Source of the DNA: Nitrospiraceae bacterium
GTDB lineage: Bacteria; Nitrospirota; Nitrospiria; Nitrospirales; UBA8639
Assembly: GCA_020632595.1 (NCBI GenBank)
Contig: JACKFF010000011.1
Coordinates: forward strand, 94,198 to 158,197
Length of the DNA: 64,000 nucleotides
Direction: 5' to 3'
The position numbers and the translations under genes were made by a program. Positions 37,767 to 46,240 of the stretch are shown here, piece after piece. The notes under the pieces were generated by a model. That model did no database searches. It was not told the DNA's origin and was given only the letters and a program-made list of their open reading frames with translations. Position 1 is the stretch's first letter; each line of letters starts with the position of its first letter.

Positions 37767-37886
37767 GATTTTTTTAATTCGGGATAATTCGATCTTTCCA
37801 CAAGTGGGAGGAATTTCAGCTTAAGCCGGCAATATCGGGATTTGTCTGATTATTTTCCCGTTTATGCCAATGACTGTTTTCAGCAT
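37767..37886 (+). promoter_or_regulatory. Decayed sigma-54-type promoter (site F)
   Basis: An AT-rich box (ATTTTTTTAATTCGGG) at 37768 closely resembles the box of promoter E. Downstream, TGCCAATG-ACTGTTTTCAGCATG at 37865-37887 resembles the E element TGCCAATG-GCATAGTTCATGCTG, but GG has become GA and the spacing is one base short. I read it as a degenerate copy in front of the first Kdo-hydroxylase-like gene, probably weak or inactive. Confidence 0.45.
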
Positions 37887-38030
37887 GACCCTTACCGAAT
37901 GGGGAACTCGGCCCCTTGTCGGTGGAGTTAACCAGTTCTTCGAGAGGCGCAATGATGTTATGGGGCCATCGAAAAACCCCTCATGTGCTGGAACTTTTTT
38001 GTATTTCTCAAATACAGCTGGGGGTAGGTC

Positions 38031-38981
38031 ATGGAAACTAATATTTCCGTGGGCGAAGAAACCGGAACGGCGAAAATTTTGACAATCGAGCCCGGAACCG
38101 ATCTAGGGGCTCCGGAGGTGCAACGCACGGCCGTCGAGACGTTGGAAGGAGGCGGGGTTATCTACCTGCCCAAAAGCGGCTTCAAGCTGTCCGAGCGAGA
38201 GCGAGAGTTGATCTCGGACACGGCCAAGATCCTGACTCGGACCCCCAACTTTGAGGACGGCCGCCCGACGATTATCTTCGATCCGGACCGTGGTCAGATC
38301 AGAAAGTATCATTACATGAAGGCGGGGAAGAGGAAGATGGTGCGGGCCCAGGTCAGAGACACGGCCCGTCCTGATCTCCATGCGATTATGGTGCGCTACG
38401 GCGATTGGGCCAAGGAGATGATCACCCAATTGTTTCCCGACTACCAAGGAGCGCTGGATTGCAACCGGGTCACCTACCGGCCTATTCCGCGCAACAAAAT
38501 TCAGTCGCTCCACATCGATTCAAGCTACGGGTACCCCACTCAGGGACGGGGCATGCTGCGCATCTTCTCCAACATCCATCCCACCATTGGGCCGCGCATC
38601 TGGCAAGTCGGCGAACCCTTTGAATCTTTTGTGCGTCGCTTCCTGCCTTCCGTGCATCTCGGCTGGCAGAGCTGGATGTCCTCCATTCTCGCCCATCTCG
38701 GCATCGGCGACGGTATCAAGACAAAGTACGATCATTATATGGCGGCGATACGCGCCCGCGGTATGCACGACAGGGAGTACCAGAAGACGGCACCGCGCCA
38801 GATCATGGAATTTCCGCCCGGCTCAAGCTGGATCGCGCTCACCGATCTGGTGGTGCACGGCGCAGTGTCCGGACAGCACAGCCTCGATCAGACGTTTTAC
38901 CTGCCGGTGGAGGCGATGAGCGATCCATCGCATTCGTCGCTGCGCATCCTGGAGAGGCTGACTGGCGAGGCTCTGGTTTAA
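38031..38981 (+). CDS. Kdo hydroxylase-like Fe(II)/2-oxoglutarate dioxygenase (copy 1)
   Basis: A 316-residue relative of KdoO, which hydroxylates the Kdo sugar of LPS inner core. The metal facial triad candidate H161-x-D163 (SLHIDSSYGYPTQGRGMLRI, first 20 residues of the motif) and a distal histidine in HGAVSGQHSLDQTF are present, and the intervening KTAPRQIMEFPPGSSWIALT is typical. Strong ribosome binding site GGGGGTAGG. Paralogue of the protein at 40537. Location among glycan genes supports a role in modifying the Kdo region of LPS, though a different sugar substrate is possible. Confidence 0.87.
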   Translation: METNISVGEETGTAKILTIEPGTDLGAPEVQRTAVETLEGGGVIYLPKSGFKLSERERELISDTAKILTRTPNFEDGRPTIIFDPDRGQIRKYHYMKAGKRKMVRAQVRDTARPDLHAIMVRYGDWAKEMITQLFPDYQGALDCNRVTYRPIPRNKIQSLHIDSSYGYPTQGRGMLRIFSNIHPTIGPRIWQVGEPFESFVRRFLPSVHLGWQSWMSSILAHLGIGDGIKTKYDHYMAAIRARGMHDREYQKTAPRQIMEFPPGSSWIALTDLVVHGAVSGQHSLDQTFYLPVEAMSDPSHSSLRILERLTGEALV

Positions 38982-39161
38982 GCGAGCGGTAACCCCTTGG
39001 ATGGAGGGACTTGATAAGCGATGTTGGTCATAGCGCTCTTTTGCACAAACGTCTCATCGCCACTCTTTCATCAGGTACATCATGAACAAAATAACAACAG
39101 TTTGTCGGCGGTAATCCATTCAAGGGTGGTTAACGGGCATCTGTAAACGCGGAACTGGACA

Positions 39162-40526
39162 ATGTGGAAAAACCTCACTCATTTGCCCTCCATACGCGAA
39201 TGGCTGCGCGGCTGGAAGATGGAATACCAGGAGCTACGGTGGATCATGAGTGGAGCGCCGTGGCTATGGCTCTGCATGCGAAATGATGGCTCGCCGGCTC
39301 GATACATTCATCGTGCCTTTTGCTTCTATGCCTGGCGACAAAGCCGCCTGGGTTTCGTCCTGATGGGTGCTGTGTTTGTAGTTGGCATACCGGTGGTACT
39401 TGGGATGATTGTCTACTGCACGATGATCCATGGAGTGCGCGTGCGCAAGGAGGTGGGAAAGAACCCGCTACGGCAGATGGGTGAGTTGGCGGTGCTTTGG
39501 CTGACCAAGGGAATCCTGCCATTTCATTACTATACCTTCGATCTCTATCGAGCCGACATGCGCAGGCGCGCATTGGACTATTTGTACCGCCACGAAACGA
39601 AGAGAGGCCTCTACCTCATGCTTCGGAAAAACTTTCCAGAAACCGACACCCGTAATGCTCTTAGTCACAAAGCGCTTTTTGCGCAACGTTGTCAACAGTT
39701 CGGCGTGGCAGTGGTGCCTGCCCTATTCACTATCAGGCACGGTGAGATCACCCGTTTCGATTTTAAGGAACCCGGTCTTCCCGCCTGTGATCTGTTTTTA
39801 AAACCTATCAGAGGAGCGGGGGGACGCGGGGCTGAAGTTTGGAAGTACCTCGGCAATCACACCTATCGCAATGCCTCAGCCGGGATACGCAGCGAACCCG
39901 AATTGCTTGTGCATCTCATCAACCTATCGAGGCGCAAACCCTACGTCGGTCGTCCGCTCGTGTCGAATCATCCCGAGCTTGCGGCAGTGAGCAGTGGAGC
40001 GCTATGTACCATCCGGGTCTTGACTTGTCTGGACGAGAATGACCAACCCGAGGTCACCCACGCGGTCCTGAGGATGCCGCGGACACCGGGCATCATCGTC
40101 GACAACTTCCACGCCGGGGGAATTGCGGCGAAAGTCATGCTCCACAGCGGTATTGTCAATGCTGCGACCGGCCTTGGCCAGGATCGCCATACGGCATGGT
40201 ATAAGACCCATCCGACGACCGGTGCCGTGATTCTCGGGCGGCAGGTGCCGATGTGGAGTCAGGTCCTCGACCTCGCGCGTCAGGTTCACGCGGTGTTCCC
40301 GGACCAGATTTTTGTCGGTTGGGACATTGCCGTGTTGGAAACGGGGCCACATCTGATCGAGGGCAATAAGGGGCCCGACCTCGACATCATTCAGAGAACA
40401 GGCGGAGAGCCTATCGGCACCTCGCGCTTTGGTGCCCTGTTAGCCTATCACCTGCGCCAAATTCTGGAAAAGGGCCACACCATTTCAATTCCCGTCCCCC
40501 AGACAAAGACCGAATACGTTCATTGA
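39162..40526 (+). CDS. Sugar-transfer-associated ATP-grasp protein (copy 2)
   Basis: A 454-residue paralogue of the protein at 34732. It has a hydrophobic segment (~65-85), the nucleotide loop DLFLKPIRGAGGRG, IVDNFHAGGIAAKV and the catalytic end VGWDIAVLETGPHLIEGNKG-PDLDIIQ. Its first ~50 residues (REWLRGWKMEYQELRW) correspond to a stretch that is broken by a stop at 34528 in front of copy 1, so the translation start may lie further in. It is followed after 10 bases by the second hydroxylase, making an ATP-grasp/hydroxylase pair. Confidence 0.84.
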   Translation: MWKNLTHLPSIREWLRGWKMEYQELRWIMSGAPWLWLCMRNDGSPARYIHRAFCFYAWRQSRLGFVLMGAVFVVGIPVVLGMIVYCTMIHGVRVRKEVGKNPLRQMGELAVLWLTKGILPFHYYTFDLYRADMRRRALDYLYRHETKRGLYLMLRKNFPETDTRNALSHKALFAQRCQQFGVAVVPALFTIRHGEITRFDFKEPGLPACDLFLKPIRGAGGRGAEVWKYLGNHTYRNASAGIRSEPELLVHLINLSRRKPYVGRPLVSNHPELAAVSSGALCTIRVLTCLDENDQPEVTHAVLRMPRTPGIIVDNFHAGGIAAKVMLHSGIVNAATGLGQDRHTAWYKTHPTTGAVILGRQVPMWSQVLDLARQVHAVFPDQIFVGWDIAVLETGPHLIEGNKGPDLDIIQRTGGEPIGTSRFGALLAYHLRQILEKGHTISIPVPQTKTEYVH

Positions 40527-40536
40527 GGAGACAGCC

Positions 40537-41448
40537 ATGGCGAGCATAACAAATCTGGATGCAAGGATGGGACCGGTCGAAATAGACAGGAGAGCCGACA
40601 TGGGCTCTAGATCCGTTCGTACAGAGGCGATCGATGTGGTGGAGAGCGGACGTATCCTCCTCCTTCGCGATGTCGGCTTCGAACTCACCGCGCAGGAACG
40701 CGAATTGATTCTGGATAAAGAGGTAATCATGCCCGGTCAGACGGAGAGGGATAGCCGGACCGGGAGGCCAACACTGATTTTCGATCCGGAGCGCGGCTCG
40801 TTCGAACGTACGAAAATTCAAGGCGAGGCTCGCCGCGAGATTGAGGCTATGATGCAGCGATTCACCGCATGGGCGGACAACATCATCTCCACATTGTTTC
40901 GAAGCTATCGCCCCGCTCTGGAGCGCGAGCGCGCGACGTACCGCCCCTGCGTCCGCAACACCCCACAGGGTATGCATATCGATACCAGCTACAAGTACCC
41001 GAGTCAGGGCCGCGGGATGTTACGAATCTTTTGCAACATTAACCCCAGCGGTCAGCCACGCGTATGGCAGATCGGGGAGCCCTTTGAACCGTTCGTTTCA
41101 CGGTTTCTCCCATCTACCAGTCGCCTCAGTTCATGGCGGGACTGGGTGCTGCACTGCCTGGGCGGGGCGCGTGTACGGCGAACGCGAACCCCGTACGACC
41201 GTCTCATTGCGGATATCCGGCGCCTGGCGAAAAGCGACGACCAGTATCAGAAAACCGCACCGCGTCAGCTCGTCGAATTCCCGGCAGGTTCCAGCTGGAT
41301 CGCGCTCACCGATCTTGCCGTGCATGGCGCAATCTCCGGCCAACACAGTCTGGACCAGACTTTCTTCCTTCCCGTCTCTGCCATGCGGGAGCCGGAACGC
41401 TCATCGCTCCACATCCTGGAACGTATGACCGGGCGAGCCCTTGTCTAA
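40537..41448 (+). CDS. Kdo hydroxylase-like Fe(II)/2-oxoglutarate dioxygenase (copy 2)
   Basis: A 303-residue paralogue of the protein at 38031, with H147-x-D149 (MHIDTSYKYPSQGRGMLRI) and HGAISGQHSLDQTFFLP conserved and KTAPRQLVEFPAGSSWIALT between. Ten bases after the ATP-grasp gene, with GAGGAG upstream of the ATG. Two hydroxylases could act on different Kdo residues or related sugars (inference). Conservation of the metal ligands in both copies argues that both are functional. Confidence 0.87.
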   Translation: MASITNLDARMGPVEIDRRADMGSRSVRTEAIDVVESGRILLLRDVGFELTAQERELILDKEVIMPGQTERDSRTGRPTLIFDPERGSFERTKIQGEARREIEAMMQRFTAWADNIISTLFRSYRPALERERATYRPCVRNTPQGMHIDTSYKYPSQGRGMLRIFCNINPSGQPRVWQIGEPFEPFVSRFLPSTSRLSSWRDWVLHCLGGARVRRTRTPYDRLIADIRRLAKSDDQYQKTAPRQLVEFPAGSSWIALTDLAVHGAISGQHSLDQTFFLPVSAMREPERSSLHILERMTGRALV

Positions 41449-41573
41449 AAGGCTGTTCAATGTTTTTGTACCGTGAAATACTCCTGGACCGATCCGAGTC
41501 GAAGGCTCTGAGTTCTCGGGCATCGGTGCGGAGTCCTGAGGTTTTGGCCGATTAAAGAAATTGGTGACCAATC

Positions 41574-42467
41574 ATGCATCGTGATCCCCTTTCACAGCCG
41601 CAAACCAAAGCAAGTGCTACCCACGCTGACGCTGCCAGCGGGACCGTTACGGCGAAGATTGTCTTGATACCCGGAAAAGTGAAGTTTTCCGACAGGATCG
41701 GGCATCATGATTATCTGGCCGGCTGTCTGCTGCTGGCGTCTCTGCTCGAACAGACTGCCGGAGTGAAAACGGTGGTGGGTCGAGATGGTTGGCTAACGGA
41801 CGGTGCGATTGTTGATGAGGCCAGCACCGCCGTCTTTTATGCCGGTGGCAGCAGCATGAAGTCCATGTTCGAATCACCGCATCGCCTGGAGCGAATACAG
41901 CATTTGGTGGATCGTGGCGGGGGCTTGGTCATGATTCATCAAGCGGTGCGCTGCCCGCCTGAGTTCCAAACTCTGGCAACGAGTTGGGCTGGTGGAATCT
42001 ACGTGGAGGGACAGGCCAATCGTGGGCACTGGTCAACTCGCCACAGCGAGTTTCCCGAGCATCCGGTGACCTACGGAGTCGAGCCCTGGGAGATAACAGA
42101 CGGCTGGCACAATCAACTTCGGTTCGTCCATGGAATGCGTGGGGTGACTCCGCTGCTCTGGTCAAGCAGCCGGTTTCGCGGATCGAGGGAAGGCGGCACG
42201 GCGGATGTGGTTGCGTGGACGTATGAGCGTTCCACAGGTGGACGCTCGTTTTGCTTTACCGGACTCGATGCCCATTCGGCTTGGTCATTGGGCGGAGTAC
42301 GCCAACTCATGGTGAACGCCATTCTCTGGTCGGCAGGGTTGACGATTCCCATGGACGGAGCGTCCTGCGTCGTCAACCCTACGGAGCTTCAGAGCTATCT
42401 CACTCCACGCGATTCCCAGGCTGGAGGGGCGCTGAAACGCTGGCGAAGGCGACTGCTCGGCCGGTGA
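41574..42467 (+). CDS. ThuA-like domain protein
   Basis: A 297-residue protein with the glutamine-amidotransferase-like ThuA fold: HHDYLAGCLLLASLLEQ, VFYAGGSS, GGGLVMIHQAV (strand-loop with no nucleophilic Cys), DGWHNQLRF, TPLLW, VVAWTYERSTGGRSFCFTG and RQLMVNAILWSAGL. ThuA relatives are linked to carbohydrate use, but the family has no common proven reaction. It lies between the hydroxylase and hpnJ in a same-strand run, so a role with hopanoid or glycan sugars is possible. Confidence 0.82.
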   Translation: MHRDPLSQPQTKASATHADAASGTVTAKIVLIPGKVKFSDRIGHHDYLAGCLLLASLLEQTAGVKTVVGRDGWLTDGAIVDEASTAVFYAGGSSMKSMFESPHRLERIQHLVDRGGGLVMIHQAVRCPPEFQTLATSWAGGIYVEGQANRGHWSTRHSEFPEHPVTYGVEPWEITDGWHNQLRFVHGMRGVTPLLWSSSRFRGSREGGTADVVAWTYERSTGGRSFCFTGLDAHSAWSLGGVRQLMVNAILWSAGLTIPMDGASCVVNPTELQSYLTPRDSQAGGALKRWRRRLLGR

Positions 42468-42577
42468 CGCGAGGGATATGGCCACAACGGATTGAGAGCG
42501 TGGCTCCACGTTGGGAAACAGGGGTAAAGAAGTTGATTACGAATATCGTGGCGGTTTCCTAATAGGAGGTAAATACG

Positions 42578-44002
42578 ATGCTGAAAACGCTGTTCTTACA
42601 AGCACCCGCATTCGATGGGTTTGACGGCGGCGCGGGTTCCCGCTATCAGGCCAAACGCGAGATCAAGTCATTCTGGTACCCGACCTGGCTCGCTCAACCC
42701 GCCGCCATGGTTCCCGGCAGTCGACTGCTCGATGCTCCGGCCGACGGACTGAGCGTCGAGGAATGCCTGGCGTTTGCGCAAAACTACGGCCTCGTTATCC
42801 TCCATACCAGCACACCCTCTTTTCCTACAGATGCCATGTTCGCCGAATTGCTGAAGGCGCGGAATCCACACGTGGTGATCGGCATGGTCGGCGCCAAAGT
42901 GGCGGTCGACCCGAACGGCTCTCTGAAGGCTTCACACGCGATCGATTGGGTAGCCCGCGAGGAATTCGATTACACGTGCCGGGAGGTTGCCGAAGGCAAA
43001 CCCCTGGCCGAGATTCCAGGGATTAGTTACCGGAACAACGACGGCGTGGTGACTCATACCGTGCGGCGTCCCATGATCGAAGACATGGACGAACTTCCCT
43101 TTGTGTCTCCGGTTTACAAACGCGATCTGAAGATTCAAAACTACTTCATCGGGTATCTGAAGCATCCCTATGTCTCCCTCTACACCGGCCGCGGTTGCCG
43201 ATCGAAATGCACCTTTTGCCTCTGGCCGCAGACAGTGGGGGGGCATAACTACCGCGTTCGTTCGCCTGAAAACGTCATCGAAGAAATCCGGTGGATTCAA
43301 AAGCACATGCCCGAGGTCCAGGAGATCATGTTCGATGACGACACTTTCACCGACCTCAGATCCCGCGCTGAGGAAATTGCGCGAGGCCTGGGAAAGCTCG
43401 GTGTGACCTGGTCCTGCAATGCCAAGGCTAACGTGCCTTACGAAACGCTGAAAATCATGAAAGAGAATGGACTCCGCCTGCTCCTGGTCGGCTATGAGAC
43501 CGGCGATGATCAAATTTTGCTCAATATTAAGAAAGGCGTACGTACCGACATTGCACGCCGCTTCACCCAGGACTGCCGCAAGCTGGATATCACGATCCAT
43601 GGGACATTCATTCTGGGGCTGCCGGGGGAAACCCGGGAGACCATCACGAAAACCATCCAGTTCGCAAAAGACATCAATCCACACACCATCCAGGTTTCGC
43701 TGGCCGCCCCGTATCCGGGGACCAGTCTTTATCGGGAAGCGGTCGGGAACGGGTGGCTTCAGGAAAATGACGCGGTGAATCTCGTGAACGACAAAGGCGT
43801 GCAGTTGGCGGCAATCAGTTACCCACATCTTTCCAAGGAAGAGATCTTTCACGGGGTCGAGCTGTTCTACAAGCGATTTTATTTTCGCCCGCGGAAAATC
43901 TGCGAAATCGTATCCGAAATGCTCCGGAGTTGGGAGATGATGAAACGCCGTTTGCGTGAGGGCATCGAATTTTTTCGATTCCTCAACGCGCACGGAAACT
44001 GA
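42578..44002 (+). CDS. hpnJ: Hopanoid biosynthesis radical SAM protein HpnJ
   Basis: A 474-residue radical SAM enzyme with an N-terminal B12-binding-like domain. The start LFLQAPAFDGFDGGAGSRYQ and PTWLAQPAAMVPGSRLLDAP are signature segments of HpnJ. The cluster motif is C207-x3-C211-x2-C214 (CRSKCTFC). HpnJ contracts the sugar on bacteriohopanetetrol to the cyclitol ether. Excellent ribosome binding site TAGGAGG. The next genes are hpnK and hpnL; hpnI lies 6 kb away, and squalene-hopene cyclase is not in the window. Confidence 0.95.
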   Translation: MLKTLFLQAPAFDGFDGGAGSRYQAKREIKSFWYPTWLAQPAAMVPGSRLLDAPADGLSVEECLAFAQNYGLVILHTSTPSFPTDAMFAELLKARNPHVVIGMVGAKVAVDPNGSLKASHAIDWVAREEFDYTCREVAEGKPLAEIPGISYRNNDGVVTHTVRRPMIEDMDELPFVSPVYKRDLKIQNYFIGYLKHPYVSLYTGRGCRSKCTFCLWPQTVGGHNYRVRSPENVIEEIRWIQKHMPEVQEIMFDDDTFTDLRSRAEEIARGLGKLGVTWSCNAKANVPYETLKIMKENGLRLLLVGYETGDDQILLNIKKGVRTDIARRFTQDCRKLDITIHGTFILGLPGETRETITKTIQFAKDINPHTIQVSLAAPYPGTSLYREAVGNGWLQENDAVNLVNDKGVQLAAISYPHLSKEEIFHGVELFYKRFYFRPRKICEIVSEMLRSWEMMKRRLREGIEFFRFLNAHGN

Positions 44003-44019
44003 TCGAACCGGCATTCACG

Positions 44020-44856
44020 ATGCCAAACTTTTCGGCGCCGCGCAGGCTGATTATCACGGCAGACGACTTTGGCCTTCATGAGGCAGTCAATAAAGCCGTG
44101 GAACAGGCCCATAGAGAGGGCGTATTAACGGCTGCCAGCCTGATGGTAGGAGCTCCCGCCGCTGCTGATGCGGTTCAGCGTGCCCGTCGCATGCCAGGCT
44201 TGCATGTCGGACTTCATGTGGTGTTGGCAGACGGCGCCGCTGTGCTACCCCGCAGGGAAATACCCGATCTCGTGGACGCTGACGGTCGTTTCGGACAGAG
44301 CATGGTTTGTGACGGGTGCCGGATTTTTCTCCTTCCCCATGTCCGTCGTCAGCTCAGAGCGGAAATTACCGCACAATTCGAGGTTTTTCAGGCCTTCGGC
44401 CTGAAGCTGGATCACGTCAACGCACACAAGCATTTTCATCTTCATCCAACGGTGCTTTCTCTAATGCTGTCTGTCGGCAAGCAGTTTGGAGTTCACGCGG
44501 TGCGATTTCCCAACGAAGAGGGATCGTCAAAATTTCTGCGGCCGTGTCTCGCGACCATGCATCGACGACTCACTCGCGCAGGCATCGCCCATAACGATCG
44601 GATCGTGGGGCTGCAGCAGAGTGGCTCGATGGATGAGGCAGCCCTCCTCGCTGCCCTCAGTCGTGTGCCGGCGGGAGTCACCGAAATCTACCTGCACCCG
44701 GCCACGCGGGGTGGAATTTCTGAATCCATGCCTTCCTACCGGCATCCTGACGAATTGGCCGCCCTGATGTCGCCGCGAGTCCGTGAAGCTCTAGACAGAT
44801 TCGGTATCATACGCGGCGGATTTTCAGATTTCTGGCCGGTACGGGCCTCCGAATGA
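44020..44856 (+). CDS. hpnK: Hopanoid biosynthesis protein HpnK (YdjC/ChbG-type deacetylase)
   Basis: A 278-residue carbohydrate deacetylase-like protein. It shows LIITADDFGLHEAVNKAV with the metal-binding Asp pair, LHVGLHVVL, and the His-rich DHVNAHKHFHLHPTVL motif, all expected for YdjC-fold metal sites. In hopanoid pathways HpnK removes the acetyl group from the N-acetylglucosaminyl side chain made by HpnI, before HpnJ acts. It overlaps hpnL by four bases (ATGA). Confidence 0.93.
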   Translation: MPNFSAPRRLIITADDFGLHEAVNKAVEQAHREGVLTAASLMVGAPAAADAVQRARRMPGLHVGLHVVLADGAAVLPRREIPDLVDADGRFGQSMVCDGCRIFLLPHVRRQLRAEITAQFEVFQAFGLKLDHVNAHKHFHLHPTVLSLMLSVGKQFGVHAVRFPNEEGSSKFLRPCLATMHRRLTRAGIAHNDRIVGLQQSGSMDEAALLAALSRVPAGVTEIYLHPATRGGISESMPSYRHPDELAALMSPRVREALDRFGIIRGGFSDFWPVRASE

Positions 44857-45857
44857 GGTTCTCCACGTCTAGCTATCTTGTCGCTCTGATCGGGCTTGCC
44901 GTCATGATGGGGCTGATAGTCCACGAAGGCTATCAGTCCATTTTTCAAACCCTTGAGCATGCCGGGTGGGGACTGCTCTGGCTCATCCCATTCCACTTCC
45001 TACCCCTGATTCTCGATGCGGAAAGCTGGCGGGTGCTCTTACGCCCGTGTGATCCTGATGGGTATGCGACACGACCTTTTCTGGTTTGGATCGCCACCGT
45101 CCGTGAGGCGGTCAGCCGGCTACTGCCGCTTGCAAGCATCGGCGGCGAGATTATCGGGATACGCCTGGCGTTGCGGCGCCTGCTCGATGGGGCCGCAGTG
45201 ACCGCAAGCATCATCCTCGAAGTTCTCCTAACCCTGATTAATCAGTATATATTCACTGTCATCGGGCTCGTGTTATTGATGGAGACCATACGGAATACCC
45301 CGGTTGTGGACACCATCTGGTGGGGACTGGGGGTGAGCTTACCTGTCCCCATCATGCTGGCCCTTCTGCTGCGTTATGGTTCTCCATTTTCGTCTATTGC
45401 AGGATTCACCGAACGCATATTCGGAAGCCGCCACCGGCTGGCCTCACTGCTCGGGAACGCCCAGGACCTGGACGAAGAGATTCGCAAACTTTACGGACAA
45501 CACGGTCTGCTCTGGACCGCTTTGGCCTGGCAACTCGCGGGTATGCTCGTCGGTTCCTTCGAGACCTGGCTCGCACTCGAATTGTTCGGCCACCCTACCA
45601 CTGTCTGGAACGCCATCATTCTGGAAAGCCTGTGGCTCGCGATTCGCCATCTGGCTTTCTTCGTGCCGGGTGCGCTGGGTGTGCAGGAAACAGGTCTGAT
45701 CATAACCAGTAGTCTGATCGGCCTCCCCGCCGACGCCGCCATTGCGCTATCGCTGGCCAAACGATTTCGTGAAATCGCCATCGGGTTGCCGGCGCTGGCC
45801 TCCTGGCAGTGGGTCGAGATCCGCCACATTCGCGGGATAGCGGGGATCCCGGGGTGA
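44853..45857 (+). CDS. hpnL: Hopanoid-associated membrane protein HpnL
   Basis: A 334-residue integral membrane protein of the lysylphosphatidylglycerol synthase TM-region type, with about seven to eight hydrophobic segments. Family-typical stretches include ESWRVLL, REAVSRLLPLASIGGEIIG and LAFFVPGALGVQETGLI. Its role is not well defined; transport or flipping of the hopanoid is often assumed. It is translationally coupled to hpnK. Confidence 0.9.
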   Translation: MRFSTSSYLVALIGLAVMMGLIVHEGYQSIFQTLEHAGWGLLWLIPFHFLPLILDAESWRVLLRPCDPDGYATRPFLVWIATVREAVSRLLPLASIGGEIIGIRLALRRLLDGAAVTASIILEVLLTLINQYIFTVIGLVLLMETIRNTPVVDTIWWGLGVSLPVPIMLALLLRYGSPFSSIAGFTERIFGSRHRLASLLGNAQDLDEEIRKLYGQHGLLWTALAWQLAGMLVGSFETWLALELFGHPTTVWNAIILESLWLAIRHLAFFVPGALGVQETGLIITSSLIGLPADAAIALSLAKRFREIAIGLPALASWQWVEIRHIRGIAGIPG

Positions 45858-45884
45858 GCCTCCTGTGCACCCGGTTGATTGCCA

Positions 45885-45914
45885 ACAGGACTGAATATCC
45901 TGTTGACAGGATAT
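45885..45914. promoter_or_regulatory. Clustered ACAGGA inverted repeats upstream of promoter C
   Basis: Three half-sites lie within 30 bases: ACAGGA, seven bases, TCCTGT, TG, ACAGGA. The inner ATATCCTGT-TG-ACAGGATAT (45895-45914) is a perfect palindrome with nine-base arms. Another half-site (ACAGGAT) lies at 46044. The cluster is 170-200 bases upstream of the -24 element of promoter C, a normal place for an enhancer or repressor site. Function inferred only. Confidence 0.5.
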
Positions 45915-45964
45915 ACGTTGCACAACCCTCCGGAAGAAATCTTACCCCTCCCATTCCGCCATTC

Positions 45965-46099
45965 AATTTTTTTGATCACCGTACAAAATACTGTTCTGCG
46001 CTCTGGTATTTTCCGCCTCTGCTCCAACTCCATCAGTCCGTTAACAGGATGAAATATCTAAATTTTATCCGAAGGCTCATTCCTGGCACTGTTCGTGCG
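45965..46099 (+). promoter_or_regulatory. Sigma-54-type promoter C with upstream box
   Basis: The -24/-12 element TGGCAC-TGTTC-GTGCG is at 46084-46099 (GG-N10-GC). The AT-rich box (AATTTTTTTGAT, seven bases, CAAAAT) at 45965-45989 is exactly 110 bases upstream, and a GATGAAAT box corresponding to TTTGAAAT is 36 bases upstream. The methyltransferase start is 142 bases past the -12 region. The remainder of 45858-46240 holds no gene. Confidence 0.78.
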
Positions 46100-46240
46100 T
46101 TTTGTTGATTTTAAAAAATATCTTTCCTGTTAGTCGGGACACCACACACACGGTTCCTGGCTCACAAAAAAAGAACCGTCCGTTCATGAGGATAAAGGGT
46201 CCTTATTATTTGGACCATCATTAGAGATAGGATCTTGAGC

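Noticed and set aside
42932..44014. 360-codon minus-strand frame opposite hpnJ
   Set aside because: hpnJ is unmistakable on the plus strand; the antisense frame has no recognisable domain.
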